DNA from: Phycomyces blakesleeanus NRRL 1555(-)
Taxonomy: Eukaryota; Mucoromycota; Mucoromycetes; Mucorales; Phycomycetaceae
Reading direction: 5' to 3'
Assembly: GCF_001638985.1 (NCBI RefSeq)
Contig: NW_017265147.1
Location: 589,545 to 653,544 of the forward strand
Length of the DNA stretch: 64,000 nucleotides
Numbering within the stretch: the stretch's first letter is position 1; each line of letters opens with the position of its first letter. Positions 63,565 to 64,000 of this stretch are shown here, piece by piece. Made by a program: the position numbers and the translations under genes. The notes under the pieces are model-generated. The model saw only the letters and a list, made by a program, of their open reading frames with translations, was not told where the DNA came from and ran no database searches.

Positions 63565-64000
63565 AAGTTATTGCAAGCTTCACTAAACCTGCTCAATTGG
63601 ATTCAGTTCGGGAAAATACAGAGGAAGATATGCATATGGATATCTCTGGGAGTGAATACAGTTTCCTATGTCAGTTGAGTTATTGATATGAGCATGATCT
63701 CTAACAGGGTATTATCCCTTAATTTCAGGATTTTTGGTCCATTTCATGAAGGGTTGCCTTTTTAAAAAAAAACTTTGATAACTGACCTGCCACTTTTCCC
63801 ATGTTATGGGCATCATCAGCACGTCCAGGCTTTCTCTTTGTGATGGGTCTTGGAACTCTTAAACTAAGATTAATTAAGCCATTTGCGGATATTTCACCTA
63901 AAATAGATCTTGGATACGTTTTAGTTGTAGGCATAGTAACTATTGCAGGAGCACCCTTCTTTAGCCAAACCATACTTTGCTTCAAATTGATATGAAATGC
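63565..64000 (-). pseudogene. Tc1/IS630-type transposase relic, runs off the edge
   Basis: Minus strand. The frame 63985-63725 reads SMVWLKKGAPAIVTMPTTKT then YPRSILGEISANGLINLSLR, the stretch between the first and second catalytic acids of Tc1/IS630 DDE transposases. After a stop and a frame change, a second frame (about 63700-63585) gives RDHAHINNSTDIG (family DNAPIHNS; the Asn is changed) and YPYAYLPLYFPELNPIEQV, followed by a stop where Trp is expected. So the C-terminal half is present but broken by a frameshift and stops. The N-terminal part would lie beyond 64000. It differs from the Tc1 copies at 21 and 42 kb. Confidence 0.75.

Overview
The window is nuclear DNA of a fungus, most likely an early-diverging Mucoromycota (Mucorales-type). 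It is very AT-rich. Protein genes are split by many short introns (about 50-190 nt) with GTAAGT-like donors and TAG/CAG acceptors. Proteins carry long Ser, Thr, Asn and Gln tracts, and the spacers are full of relics of cut-and-paste transposons. The organism call is an inference from gene content and style; no marker RNA gene lies in the window.

Layout. At 1-9.4 kb there are few genes: the 3' end of a Lines-family gene, a small secreted protein, a small two-exon membrane protein and one 381-aa single-pass membrane protein. From 9.4 to 27 kb is a repeat-dominated block: a 499-bp inverted-repeat MITE, two opposite copies of an LTR-leader-like repeat, a tandem array of exon-like modules (13.5-14.06 kb), a 1.9-kb CpG-dense triplet satellite (18.7-20.64 kb), Tc1-like and LINE-like relics, and one three-exon acidic protein gene. 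From 27 to 38.6 kb lie a USP36/42-like ubiquitin protease (+), a TBC1D5-like Rab GAP (-) convergent with it, two small MITEs and a nine-exon gene of a family that I associate with Mucorales. From 38.7 to 43 kb there is a second repeat block: a 1.6-kb TIR element with a nested TTA-flanked MITE, a second tandem array of exon+intron modules, and a degenerate Tc1 transposase. From 43.6 to 60.7 kb is the gene-dense part: a five-finger CCCH protein, a coiled-coil tail-anchored protein, mitochondrial acetyl-CoA acetyltransferase (12 exons, one only 4 nt), a globin with a long insertion in its domain, and a class I methyltransferase. The window ends with a probable degenerate nuclease-like ORF and the relic of a Tc1/IS630-type transposase that runs off the edge.

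The recognisable genes are housekeeping: deubiquitination in the nucleolus, endosomal Rab7-type traffic, RNA binding, and ketone-body/mevalonate thiolysis. They do not form a pathway cluster. The most unusual material is (1) the 4-nt micro-exon in the thiolase gene, required to restore a conserved His-Met pair; (2) two independent arrays in which a unit resembling acceptor + exon + donor is repeated four times; and (3) the triplet satellite with CpG at nearly every third to sixth base and eleven copies of a conserved AT-rich spacer. All gene models were spliced by hand from splice signals and reading-frame continuity; none has transcript support here.
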